From Wenzhouxiangellaceae bacterium (GTDB taxonomy: Bacteria > Pseudomonadota > Gammaproteobacteria > Xanthomonadales > Wenzhouxiangellaceae): DNA of 24,828 nucleotides. The translations under genes were made by a program, and so were the position numbers. The notes beneath the pieces were generated by a model. The model ran no database searches. It was not told where the DNA came from and was given only the letters and a program-made list of their open reading frames with translations. Shown in pieces: positions 16,052 through 24,290 of the stretch. Location of the stretch: NCBI GenBank assembly GCA_023258355.1, contig JALQZL010000010.1, positions 1 to 24,828 of the forward strand. The letters are read 5' to 3'. How positions within the stretch are numbered: the first letter of the stretch is position 1; every line of letters starts with the position of its first letter.

Positions 16052-17893
16052 TTACTCTACCGTTACTGATTTCGCCAAATTTCTCGGACGGTCTATGTCT
16101 GTGCCTTTGTGAAGCGCCACATAATAGGCAAGCAATTGCAACGGGATACTGGCCACAATAGGTGACAAATCTCCTTCCATCCCCTCTACTTGAATGCTGT
16201 GTTTGGCATCCGTTTCATCCAAACTCACACTCTTCGAGACGAAATTAATGAGCTCTCCACCCCTTGCAGATACTTCTTGGAGATTCGATTTGAGTTTCTC
16301 CAGAAGATGATCATCAGGTGCCACTGTAATCACAGGCATTTGTTCATCCACCAAAGCCAGAGGGCCATGCTTGAGCTCTCCGGCTGGGTAAGCTTCAGCA
16401 TGAATATAACTAATCTCTTTGAGTTTTAACGCGCCTTCCATCGCCACAGGGTAATGCAAGCCACGCCCCAAGAATAGACAATGGGGTTTATCCACTAAAT
16501 CGAAGGCGAGCTTTTCAATCATGCTTGATTGTTCGCCAGCCAGAGCGACCTGATCGGGTAATGCATGAAGGCCTTGGACAACATTCAGCTCTTGTGCTTT
16601 ATTTAGGTGTCCCCGAGCCTTAGACATCACCTGCGCCAACCAAAATAAAACGACCAATTGGGTCGTGAACGCTTTTGTGGAAGCGACACCGACTTCAATG
16701 CCGGCATGCGTTAGTAGCCGAATATCAGCCTCACGAACCAAAGTGGCCCCAGGCATATTACAAAGCCCAATGGTGGTGACGTACTCTTTTTCCTTCGCAT
16801 AACGCAGGGCAGCGAGCGTGTCTGCTGTTTCACCTGATTGGGAGATACACAAAAACGCACAATTTTCTGGAACACATGGGTCTCGGTAGCGGTACTCACT
16901 GGCCACCTCAACAGAGACTGCGATATTAGCTTTCGATTCAAACCAGTATTTCGCTACCAAGCCTGCATGGAAACTGGTACCACAGGCAACAATGTGAAGC
17001 TGCTCAATATCTTTGAGCATCGATAAGCCATCGACACCAAGCGCTTCATCCAGAAGGCGGCTCTGGCCGACTTTGTCACTCAGCGTGTCTTTGATTGCGC
17101 GCGGTTGCTCAAAGATCTCTTTAAGCATGAAATGTCGGTACGAGCCCTTGTCTGCGGCTTGATCGCCATGCTGAAACCGCTCCACTTCCCTGACCTGTTG
17201 CTTTCCTTTAAGATCGGTGATGGTGCATTCATCTGGTGTCAGCACGACCACATCACCATTCTCCAAATATCGCATCTGATCAGTCACTTGGAGGAGAGCA
17301 AGCGGGTCGGAGGCCAGATAACCCTCTCCAGAGCTTACCCCCACAACCAAAGGCGAGCCCATCCGAGCGCCAAACAAATGATCCGCCATATCGGCAAAAA
17401 TAACAGCGATTGCATAGGCACCCTCCAATTCCCCGAGGGCCTTTTGAATAACTGTCAGTCGATCCTCGGCACTGGGTGACTGAGTAAGATGAAAGTGGAT
17501 GAGATGAGCAATGACTTCTGTGTCTGTCTCAGAGACAAAGACATAGCCATGCGTCATTAGTTTTTCTCTGAGCACCGAATGATTTTCAATGATGCCGTTA
17601 TGAACTAGGGCCAAGGATTCGCTTGAGCCATGCGGATGAGCATTTATCTCGGTTGGTTTCCCGTGAGTGGCCCAGCGTGTGTGACCGATGCCGCAGTGCC
17701 CAGAAAGCTTCGCTTCAGTCACAGCATGCTCTAGCACGCTGACCTGCCCCACCGTTTTCTTGTGATTCAGACCGGATTCGCTTGCCACAGCTACTCCAGC
17801 TGAGTCATACCCCCGATACTCCAAACGATGAAGACCCTCGATTAAGATAGGAACGACATCTCTGTTCGCCGTTGCACCAATAATGCCGCACAT
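16052..17893 (-). CDS. glmS: Glutamine--fructose-6-phosphate aminotransferase (isomerizing)
   Basis: A 613-residue GlmS, the usual length. It converts fructose 6-phosphate and glutamine to glucosamine 6-phosphate, the first step towards UDP-GlcNAc for peptidoglycan, LPS and other glycans; the enzyme is cytoplasmic. After Met1 the nucleophile Cys2 (MCGIIGA) starts the glutaminase domain, with RGYDSAG (27-33) and HTRWATHG (71-78). Two SIS sugar-isomerase domains follow (VACGTSFHAG and CISQSGETADT in the first), and the conserved C-terminal tail ends LAKSVTVE. A strong GGGAGGGG ribosome-binding site precedes the ATG at 17893. It stands alone, without glmU or glmM beside it. No glmS ribozyme fits in the 85-base upstream gap. 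Confidence 0.98.
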   Translation of the reverse strand: MCGIIGATANRDVVPILIEGLHRLEYRGYDSAGVAVASESGLNHKKTVGQVSVLEHAVTEAKLSGHCGIGHTRWATHGKPTEINAHPHGSSESLALVHNGIIENHSVLREKLMTHGYVFVSETDTEVIAHLIHFHLTQSPSAEDRLTVIQKALGELEGAYAIAVIFADMADHLFGARMGSPLVVGVSSGEGYLASDPLALLQVTDQMRYLENGDVVVLTPDECTITDLKGKQQVREVERFQHGDQAADKGSYRHFMLKEIFEQPRAIKDTLSDKVGQSRLLDEALGVDGLSMLKDIEQLHIVACGTSFHAGLVAKYWFESKANIAVSVEVASEYRYRDPCVPENCAFLCISQSGETADTLAALRYAKEKEYVTTIGLCNMPGATLVREADIRLLTHAGIEVGVASTKAFTTQLVVLFWLAQVMSKARGHLNKAQELNVVQGLHALPDQVALAGEQSSMIEKLAFDLVDKPHCLFLGRGLHYPVAMEGALKLKEISYIHAEAYPAGELKHGPLALVDEQMPVITVAPDDHLLEKLKSNLQEVSARGGELINFVSKSVSLDETDAKHSIQVEGMEGDLSPIVASIPLQLLAYYVALHKGTDIDRPRNLAKSVTVE

Positions 17894-17978
17894 AAACCCC
17901 TCCCAGCTTCAATTTAAATGGCTGCAACTCAGTATTCTAGATGGAATTGGTAAAACATATTGGGCTAATTTCATAAAA

Positions 17979-18316
17979 CTAAGACATCTGCTCTAGGCAG
18001 GCCAACAATGACGGCAAATCAGCACTGTAGCTGGCCTCAATGGGATCGGCTTGATATGCCTTCGGTGATGCCGGGCATGCCAAGTGATAGATTGTGTCAA
18101 CCTCGAAGTCTAAAGGCGCTTCCACTGATTGTTCATGGAAGGAGAAATTAGGATGCTGCTTAAATGCCTCTATGTTGTCTTCAAAACCAGTACTTAGATT
18201 ATCCACACAGCAAACGATGTGATTAGATTTCAGCAACGCATGACATAGATGACGACCTAAAAACCCGCACCACCTGTAACCAAAACACGCTGCACATTTG
18301 TCACTGCCACATCCAT
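17979..18316 (-). pseudogene. Remnant of a UDP-glucuronate decarboxylase-like gene
   Basis: The minus strand from the ATG at 18316 encodes QRVLVTGGAGF, the NAD-binding glycine motif of extended short-chain dehydrogenases, and then stops at TAG. A run of five T (18259-18263) lies there; one more T would restore the frame and give GAGFLGRHLCHALL, joining it to the open frame at 18236. That frame continues with CVDNLSTGFEDNIEAF and TIYHLACPASPKAYQADPI, as in UDP-glucuronate decarboxylase (UXS) and relatives. After this the match ends: 15 unrelated residues follow, then a stop. An intact enzyme is about 310 residues, so two thirds are missing, including the YxxxK catalytic pair. Both the frame error and the truncation argue for a dead gene. 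Confidence 0.83.
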
Positions 18317-18361
18317 CTCCACATTGCTCAAACCCTAGTCGCTCACCTCATTTCACCAAAC

Positions 18362-20008
18362 TCACTCCGCCAACTCTCGAGCAAGCTGAGCTCGGCCTAT
18401 CTTGGCATTGTGACGAATGTCAACAGGGAGCTTTTTGCGAAACTGGACTTTTGAGATCTGGGCAGTCCATGGACGCAATTTCAAGGTTTCTTGCACTTCT
18501 TGCAGCACCACGTCTTGGTCAGCATGGCTATCGAGCTCAATCACAATGACAGGTTCTTGTAATTCATTTGACAAATCATCTTTTCTTGGCAAACCAATCA
18601 GGGCACTGCGGTAAACCCCGGGGATTGCGTTGACGATCCCCTCAACACATTCGGTATAGAGCACACATGAATCAGTGATGACTCGCTCATTTTTTCGACC
18701 ACAGAACCAAAGTCGTCCGTCCTCGTCCAACCAGCCAACGTCGCCCATGCGATGCCAAATGCCATTTGAACCGTCCGTCATTTTGGCCAGCGCTGTTTGC
18801 TGAGGCCTTGACCAGTATTTCTCCGTCACACTGGGACCATGAACACAAATTTCGCCAATGGCCTCAATGGGTAACTGCCGCGCATGCTCGAATTTCTCAA
18901 TAACCGCATCAGTGATTTCTATGATTTTGACCTCATTGGCAGATAAGCATTTGCCCACACAGATCCCTAAGCCGTTTCGGTGACGCGCTGAAAGGCCTGA
19001 GAGAATTTGTCGACCAGAGACTGTCGCAACAGGCAGTGCCTCCGTCGCACCATAGGGAGTATGGATATCGGCACTTGTCGACAATGCGCGATGCATTCTC
19101 TCCACCACTTGCGGTGAGACGGGTGCACCGGCCGAAAGAACACGCCTCAGACTAGGCAACTTGATCTCATTTTGTTGAGTGTATCGAGTTAACGTGTTCA
19201 TCAAAGCAGGCGAGCCAAAAAGGTTGGTCACCCCATAATGCTGTATCAATCCAACGAGCATTTCTGGATCAACTTGAGCTGGCTTTGTGAAATCCATCTG
19301 TGGAATCACTGTGGTCATCCCAAGTGCTGGGTCAAATAAAGCAAAGGGTGGAAAGGTTGGACAATCCACCTCACCTGATTCGATGGAATAAGTGTCTCTG
19401 ATCAGCTCGACTTGCGCCTGAAAGTGCCCATGACGATAGACCACCCCTTTGGGGATTCCTGTCGACCCCGATGTAAAAAGAATCGCCGCTGGGTCATAGG
19501 CATCGACAGTGGGTAATGCTGCCGTATCCTTGTGGACACGGCCAAGCGCCATCAGCCCGCGATCGGTTGCTTGGCCCCATCGGGCACCAACGGTAATTGT
19601 TTGCTCCACCGTCGTTTTTCCCCACCCAAAAAACCGTCTTGCCCACTGTGCTTTCGCAATACCCATAAAGATTTGCGGCGCTGCCTCACCGAGGCATTTC
19701 TTCAGTGGCTTTAGGCCAATGCCAGGATCAATCAAAATGGGGACACAGCCTGCTCGCATTAAGGCAAAGAAAGCAATAAAAAACATGGGTGATGGTGGCA
19801 CCATCAGGGCGACTCGTGTGCCTTTAGGAATGCTCTTGACGACCAAGCCGCGGGCGAGCGCCTCCACTTGCTCATTTAATTCTGCATAGGTCAGGCGCTC
19901 ATCTTGCCACCCTGAAGCGGTTTTTTTCTTTGGGATGATCAGGGCAACCGCATTCGGCCGTGTACAGGCTTGTTGACTCAGGGCGTTTGAAATGTTGCTC
20001 ACCGTCAC
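18362..20008 (-). CDS. oleC: Beta-lactone synthetase (AMP-dependent ligase family)
   Basis: A 548-residue member of the acyl-adenylate-forming superfamily. TSGSTGIPKG (179-188) is the ATP-phosphate loop, YGATEALP (319-326) the A5-type motif, and GDVGWLDEDGRLWFCGRK (422-439) the hinge region. Length, the oleB and oleA genes upstream and the overall sequence fit OleC, which converts 2-alkyl-3-hydroxyalkanoic acids to beta-lactones with ATP in head-to-head olefin synthesis. The start is uncertain: GTG at 20008 has GGGAG only 2 bases upstream, while the in-frame GTG at 20002 is 8 bases from it. It is separated from cysNC by 61 bases and from oleB by the whole sulfate-activation block, an unusual order. 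Confidence 0.9.
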   Translation of the reverse strand: MTVSNISNALSQQACTRPNAVALIIPKKKTASGWQDERLTYAELNEQVEALARGLVVKSIPKGTRVALMVPPSPMFFIAFFALMRAGCVPILIDPGIGLKPLKKCLGEAAPQIFMGIAKAQWARRFFGWGKTTVEQTITVGARWGQATDRGLMALGRVHKDTAALPTVDAYDPAAILFTSGSTGIPKGVVYRHGHFQAQVELIRDTYSIESGEVDCPTFPPFALFDPALGMTTVIPQMDFTKPAQVDPEMLVGLIQHYGVTNLFGSPALMNTLTRYTQQNEIKLPSLRRVLSAGAPVSPQVVERMHRALSTSADIHTPYGATEALPVATVSGRQILSGLSARHRNGLGICVGKCLSANEVKIIEITDAVIEKFEHARQLPIEAIGEICVHGPSVTEKYWSRPQQTALAKMTDGSNGIWHRMGDVGWLDEDGRLWFCGRKNERVITDSCVLYTECVEGIVNAIPGVYRSALIGLPRKDDLSNELQEPVIVIELDSHADQDVVLQEVQETLKLRPWTAQISKVQFRKKLPVDIRHNAKIGRAQLARELAE

Positions 20009-20069
20009 TGCTCCCTATGCCAATCACTCAGCCTATCTCAGGTATCCATTATCAAGCGGTCCAGCCACG

Positions 20070-22007
20070 CTACCGCAGAATGTCAGCCCCTTTCAAGAAG
20101 CGAATGAGCTCATCAACACACGCTTCAATCGATAATTTTTCGGTATCTAAAACCAACTCTGGCGCACTCGGCGGCTCATAAGGGGAGTCAATGCCAGTGA
20201 AATGCTTGATCTCACCAGAGCGTGCTTTCTTATATAAACCTTTGGGGTCTCTTGACTCACAGGTTTCAAGACTTGCCTTCACATAAATTTCGATGAATTC
20301 ACCTTCATCCATTAATGCCCGGACCATGTCTCGGTCTGTTCTAAATGGTGAGATAAAGGCAGATAAAACCACGAGGCCACTGTCAGCCATGAGTTTGGCG
20401 ACTTCACCAATACGGCGAATATTCTCCACTCGGTCTTCATCACTAAAGCCTAAATCTCGATTCAATCCATGACGGACGTTATCTCCATCGAGCAAGTATG
20501 AATGATGCCCACGTTGGTACAGTGCCAACTCAAGCGCATTAGCGACTGATGATTTACCTGCACCAGAAAGTCCCGTGAACCATAAAATTGCGGGCCGTTG
20601 TGACTTTTGCTCAGCACGTTTCACTTTAGAAATGCGATGTTCATGCCACACCACGTTGGTCGCTTGATCACCCAAAATGCCAGTTATGGGCGCACTGATC
20701 ATGCCGGCGCCGACGGTCAAATTTGACACGCGGTCAATGATTACGAAAGACCCGAGCGCAGGGACTGCTTCATAGCGCTCGAAAACGATTGGCCGTGCCA
20801 AACGCCAGCGGGCTCTGCCAATGTCATTGAGCGCTAGTGTTTCGCTGGGCTGGGTGTCTAATGTATTGATGTCATATTGAAAAGCCAGTGACTCCACGCT
20901 CGCACCGACTGTTTGACTGGCTAGCTTAATGTCATACTGGCGGCCTGTAATCAGCCGTTGATCACTCATCCACACCACATCTGCCTCAAAGGCATCCAGC
21001 GTGTGAGGCGATTGTCCCTGCCCAGTGCGAACCATCACATCACCACGGCTAATATCAATCTCTGTCGCCAAAGTCACCGTGACCGCTTCACCGGTCACCG
21101 CAGTGTCTGCCTCTCCGGACTGAGTGATCAGCCCAGTGACCTCACTCTCTCGCATTGAGGGCAAAATTTGTATCTGATCTCCAACGCTCAGCGTCCCCGA
21201 TGCAACGGTTCCAGAAAACCCCCGAAAGTCGGAGCTCAAACGGTTGACATATTGAATGGGAAGACGGAATCCATGGTCATTCTCACCTGCCTGCACGGGG
21301 TGTCCCATGGAACCAGGCGTGGCGCCCTCCAGAGCGTCCATCAATGTGGGGCCTGTAAACCATGGCATGTGTGATGAGGCATGAAGAATGCCATCCCCCT
21401 CGAGTGCAGACACGGGTAGCACCGAAATACTTTGGAAGCCCAGTCCTTTTGCAAACTCTTGGTAAGCAGCCTCGATATCAAGAAAAACTGTCTGGTCATA
21501 CTTGACCAGATCCATCTTATTGACAGCGACAACCACTTGTCGAATACCGAGTAAAGAGGCAATAAAACTATGGCGCTGCGTTTGCGCTTGAACGCCTTTT
21601 CGCGCATCGATCAGAATAATGGCCAGGTCTGCTGTGGATGCACCTGTCGCCATGTTTCTTGTGTATTGCTCATGGCCTGGGGTATCGGCAATGATGTATT
21701 TCCGTGTGGGTGTGGAGAAAAACCGGTAGGCCACGTCAATCGTGATGCCCTGCTCTCTCTCCGATTGAAGCCCATCCACAAGCAAGGCCAGATCAGCCTG
21801 ATCACCCGTCGTGCCCCATTTTTTTGAGTCACGCTGAACACTCGCCAATTGGTCCTCAAAAATTTGCTTCGAGTCAAACAATAAGCGACCAATCAGTGTG
21901 GACTTGCCATCATCCACCGACCCACACGTAATAAGCCTTAACAGGTCTTTGTTCGCATGCGCTGTCAGTATTGATTCAATATCAGTATTCATCACGGCAT
22001 TGGTCAT
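20070..22007 (-). CDS. cysNC: Bifunctional sulfate adenylyltransferase subunit 1 / APS kinase
   Basis: A 645-residue fusion. Residues 1-460 are the CysN GTPase, which with CysD activates sulfate to adenosine 5'-phosphosulfate: GSVDDGKST (29-37, P-loop), DTPGH (108-112) and NKMDL (163-167) are the GTP-binding motifs, with elongation-factor-like beta domains after them. Residues 470-645 are APS kinase, which makes PAPS: GLSGAGKSS (479-487), DGDN (507-510), AFISPFRTDRD (550-560) and KHFTGIDSPYE (601-611). Both sets of motifs look intact. The product PAPS is the donor for the sulfotransferases at 10561 and 13798, or can be reduced for cysteine synthesis. The gene follows the 90-aa membrane gene by 44 bases. 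Confidence 0.97.
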   Translation of the reverse strand: MTNAVMNTDIESILTAHANKDLLRLITCGSVDDGKSTLIGRLLFDSKQIFEDQLASVQRDSKKWGTTGDQADLALLVDGLQSEREQGITIDVAYRFFSTPTRKYIIADTPGHEQYTRNMATGASTADLAIILIDARKGVQAQTQRHSFIASLLGIRQVVVAVNKMDLVKYDQTVFLDIEAAYQEFAKGLGFQSISVLPVSALEGDGILHASSHMPWFTGPTLMDALEGATPGSMGHPVQAGENDHGFRLPIQYVNRLSSDFRGFSGTVASGTLSVGDQIQILPSMRESEVTGLITQSGEADTAVTGEAVTVTLATEIDISRGDVMVRTGQGQSPHTLDAFEADVVWMSDQRLITGRQYDIKLASQTVGASVESLAFQYDINTLDTQPSETLALNDIGRARWRLARPIVFERYEAVPALGSFVIIDRVSNLTVGAGMISAPITGILGDQATNVVWHEHRISKVKRAEQKSQRPAILWFTGLSGAGKSSVANALELALYQRGHHSYLLDGDNVRHGLNRDLGFSDEDRVENIRRIGEVAKLMADSGLVVLSAFISPFRTDRDMVRALMDEGEFIEIYVKASLETCESRDPKGLYKKARSGEIKHFTGIDSPYEPPSAPELVLDTEKLSIEACVDELIRFLKGADILR

Positions 22008-22051
22008 GATCTATTCTAAAAACCTTTTTTATTCACGCTGAAACGGCTCTG

Positions 22052-22324
22052 CTATAACCAAGGCCAACCTGCTGGGACAGGGATAGTGCCTCCGAGCGCA
22101 CCCACTAGCGCTGCCAACAGCGCCAAGATCACACCCAAAATCCCAGCCACGATGGCCACAGCCAACGCTCCGCCCACAGCGATGGTGACCAAAATAATAC
22201 CCAGTGCAACCAAAACAAAAGGCAAGAAAAACAAAAGACCTAAAAGCAGCAAGATCACTTTGCCGATGCCGCTAAGTTTCAGGCCACTGGATTTTGTTTG
22301 TTCCATTTGATGAGGCTCGTTCAT
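22052..22324 (-). CDS. 90-aa membrane protein between cysD and cysNC
   Basis: A 90-residue protein with a polar N-terminus (NEPHQMEQTKSSGLK) and two or three hydrophobic helices (about 20-48, 50-72 and 73-80) rich in Leu, Val, Ala and Gly; it ends PVPAGWPWL. No family is recognised. Its start lies 3 bases after the cysD stop, so it is read with that gene, yet it separates two subunits of one enzyme complex that are normally adjacent. It could help recruit sulfate or bring the activating complex to the membrane; this is speculation. It is too small to be a typical sulfate permease such as CysP or CysZ. Confidence 0.78.
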   Translation of the reverse strand: MNEPHQMEQTKSSGLKLSGIGKVILLLLGLLFFLPFVLVALGIILVTIAVGGALAVAIVAGILGVILALLAALVGALGGTIPVPAGWPWL

Positions 22325-22327
22325 TGT

Positions 22328-23224
22328 CTAAAAATATCCTTGTCGCTTCTTCTCTTCCATTGACGCACCGGCATCTTTATCAATGGCACGACCCTGTCGC
22401 TCTGACTGAGTGGCCTGAATGGTCTCTTCAATGACCTCCAGTAGCGTTGTCGCTGTGGACTCCATCGCGCCGGTGAGTGGATAGCATCCTAAGGTCCGAA
22501 AACGCACTGAACGCATTTCGGGCACTTGCCCGGGTTCCAGCGGCATTCGGTCATCATCGACGACGATCAATTGTCCATCGTATTCGACGACGGGGCGCTC
22601 GGCGGCGAAGTAAAGCGGCACCATGGGTATATCCTCAGCATAGGTGTATTGCCAGATATCAAGTTCAGTCCAATTGCTGATGGGAAAAACGCGAATGGAC
22701 TCTCCCTTATGCACTCGACCGTTATAGAGATCCCAAAGTTCAGGACGTTGATTTTTAGGGTCCCATTGATGTTGTTTATCCCTGAAAGAGAAAACCCGCT
22801 CTTTAGCGCGTGAGCGCTCCTCATCGCGTCTGGCACCACCGAAGGCTGCATCGAATCCGTAGTGAGTCAGCGCCTGTTTCAGTGCCTGTGTTTTCATCAC
22901 ATCTGTGTGCACCCGTGATCCATGGGTGAACATATTGATCCCCTGATCAAGCCCTTCTTGGTTTGTATGGACGATCAACTCCATGCCTGCTTCTCGGGCC
23001 ATCCGGTCTCTAAAGGTATACATGTCACGGAACTTCCAAGTGGTATCAATATGCATCAACGGAAAAGGCGGTGGGGCTGGATAAAATGCTTTCTTTGCCA
23101 AATGCAGCATGACACCGGAATCTTTACCAATGGAATACAGCATCACTGGACGTTCAAATTCAGCAGCAACCTCACGAATAATGTGAATTGCTTCTGCTTC
23201 CAGCATGGCCAAATGACTATTCAT
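22328..23224 (-). CDS. cysD: Sulfate adenylyltransferase subunit 2
   Basis: A 298-residue ATP-sulfurylase small subunit, close to the usual 300. SIGKDSGVML (31-40) is the PP-loop motif; GGARRDEERSRAKER (129-143) and PISNWTELDIW (181-191) are the family signatures, and the C-terminal DAGASMEEKKRQGYF tail is typical. It catalyses the adenylyl transfer from ATP to sulfate, with energy from GTP hydrolysis by CysN. The gene begins 129 bases after oleB ends, so it probably starts a new unit; a T run (23273-23278) in that gap follows a short imperfect hairpin that might be a weak terminator. Confidence 0.97.
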   Translation of the reverse strand: MNSHLAMLEAEAIHIIREVAAEFERPVMLYSIGKDSGVMLHLAKKAFYPAPPPFPLMHIDTTWKFRDMYTFRDRMAREAGMELIVHTNQEGLDQGINMFTHGSRVHTDVMKTQALKQALTHYGFDAAFGGARRDEERSRAKERVFSFRDKQHQWDPKNQRPELWDLYNGRVHKGESIRVFPISNWTELDIWQYTYAEDIPMVPLYFAAERPVVEYDGQLIVVDDDRMPLEPGQVPEMRSVRFRTLGCYPLTGAMESTATTLLEVIEETIQATQSERQGRAIDKDAGASMEEKKRQGYF

Positions 23225-23353
23225 GATGCTCTCTATCTTCTCTCTATTGCCGTATTTGCTGATACATCACCGAAAAAACCCGCCAGGCAAGACCACTCGC
23301 CGAAACTGTTTTCTCGAATTCCCCCTTGGATGACCGGACGTGCCCGCCCAGCC

Positions 23354-24259
23354 TCAAGGTTGTTCTAAGAAAGCCTTGATGGCGGGTACTAACACCGCTT
23401 TTTCGTCCTCCAAGACATAGTGCCCACCCTGTGGGAAGCGATGAACCCGTGCCTTAGGAAAAATATTATCCCATATTGCCAAAACCTTAGGCGTAAACAC
23501 AAAATCGCGCATGCCCCAACCGATAAAAATGGGCTTATCTCTCAAGTGCTCAAGCTGCTGCTCGGTTTTAGCCAGCACCTCCCATGAGGGGTCATCTGCC
23601 GTCAAAGGGATATCTTTGACAAATTGCCATGTTGCCAGACGCTGCTTTGGTTTGCCTCGGTAGGGTGCGATCCAGGCGGCACGAGTCGAAGAACTCACTG
23701 GCTTTTTAGCAGCGACCCAGGCTGCAATACGCGCGAAGGCATTGCCATGCACAATCAGCCAGCCACCGACTCGGGAGCGAGCCAATCTCAGCAACCACGG
23801 CAAACCCTCATCTTTGGGAATGTTAAATGCCCAAGTGTTCAAGATAACGATCCGGCGAATACGCTCAGGGTGCCTAGCGGCCCAAGACAAACCAATGGCA
23901 CCACCCCAGTCATGCACCACCAAATCAATGGCTTGGTGCGTAGGGTCTTGTTCTTCTAACCTTGCCGATAACCAATGATCAAAATCATCAAGGCGCTGCT
24001 GCAAGGTATAGGTTTTGTTTGGATCTGCCCATCGATCTGAAAGCCCCATGCCGATATGGTCTGGGATCAAAACACGGAAGGTAGCCTCTTTTTCACCCGC
24101 TGAGCTGAGCGCATCGGCCAGATGGCGATAATAGAAAGACCATGTGGGGTTGCCATGCACCATCACCACGGGCTGGCCATGGCCAATATCCCGATAGGCC
24201 ATCTCGTCACCCGATGGCAATCGGTGTCGAGAATAATGACTTTGGTAGTCGAGACTCAC
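23354..24259 (-). CDS. oleB: Beta-lactone decarboxylase (alpha/beta-hydrolase)
   Basis: A 301-residue alpha/beta-hydrolase of the haloalkane-dehalogenase-like group to which OleB belongs. The oxyanion-hole motif HGNPTW is at 35-40, the nucleophile elbow VHDWGG at 115-120 with Asp117 instead of Ser, an acid in WGMRDFVF (Asp252), and the catalytic His in GGHYVLED (His280). OleB removes CO2 from the cis-beta-lactone made by OleC to give a cis-olefin. The gene lies 31 bases after oleA. An alternative is a true haloalkane dehalogenase, but the oleA gene directly upstream and oleC downstream favour OleB. Confidence 0.9.
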   Translation of the reverse strand: MSLDYQSHYSRHRLPSGDEMAYRDIGHGQPVVMVHGNPTWSFYYRHLADALSSAGEKEATFRVLIPDHIGMGLSDRWADPNKTYTLQQRLDDFDHWLSARLEEQDPTHQAIDLVVHDWGGAIGLSWAARHPERIRRIVILNTWAFNIPKDEGLPWLLRLARSRVGGWLIVHGNAFARIAAWVAAKKPVSSSTRAAWIAPYRGKPKQRLATWQFVKDIPLTADDPSWEVLAKTEQQLEHLRDKPIFIGWGMRDFVFTPKVLAIWDNIFPKARVHRFPQGGHYVLEDEKAVLVPAIKAFLEQP

Positions 24260-24290
24260 AGCGTCGTTAGCTGACTGGCAGGCTACCCGC

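Noticed and set aside
17894..17978. glmS ribozyme or riboswitch in the glmS leader
   Set aside because: The gap is only 85 bases and shows no ribozyme-like core; that ribozyme is known mainly from Gram-positive bacteria.
18255..18270. Programmed frameshift at the T-run
   Set aside because: The downstream frame is truncated and loses the catalytic part of the enzyme, so bypassing the stop would not give a working protein.
17979..18316. Reading the broken gene as a decayed oleD
   Set aside because: The preserved sequence (DNLSTGFEDNI, IYHLACPASP) belongs to the UDP-glucuronate decarboxylase type; OleD proteins have a different region after the glycine motif.
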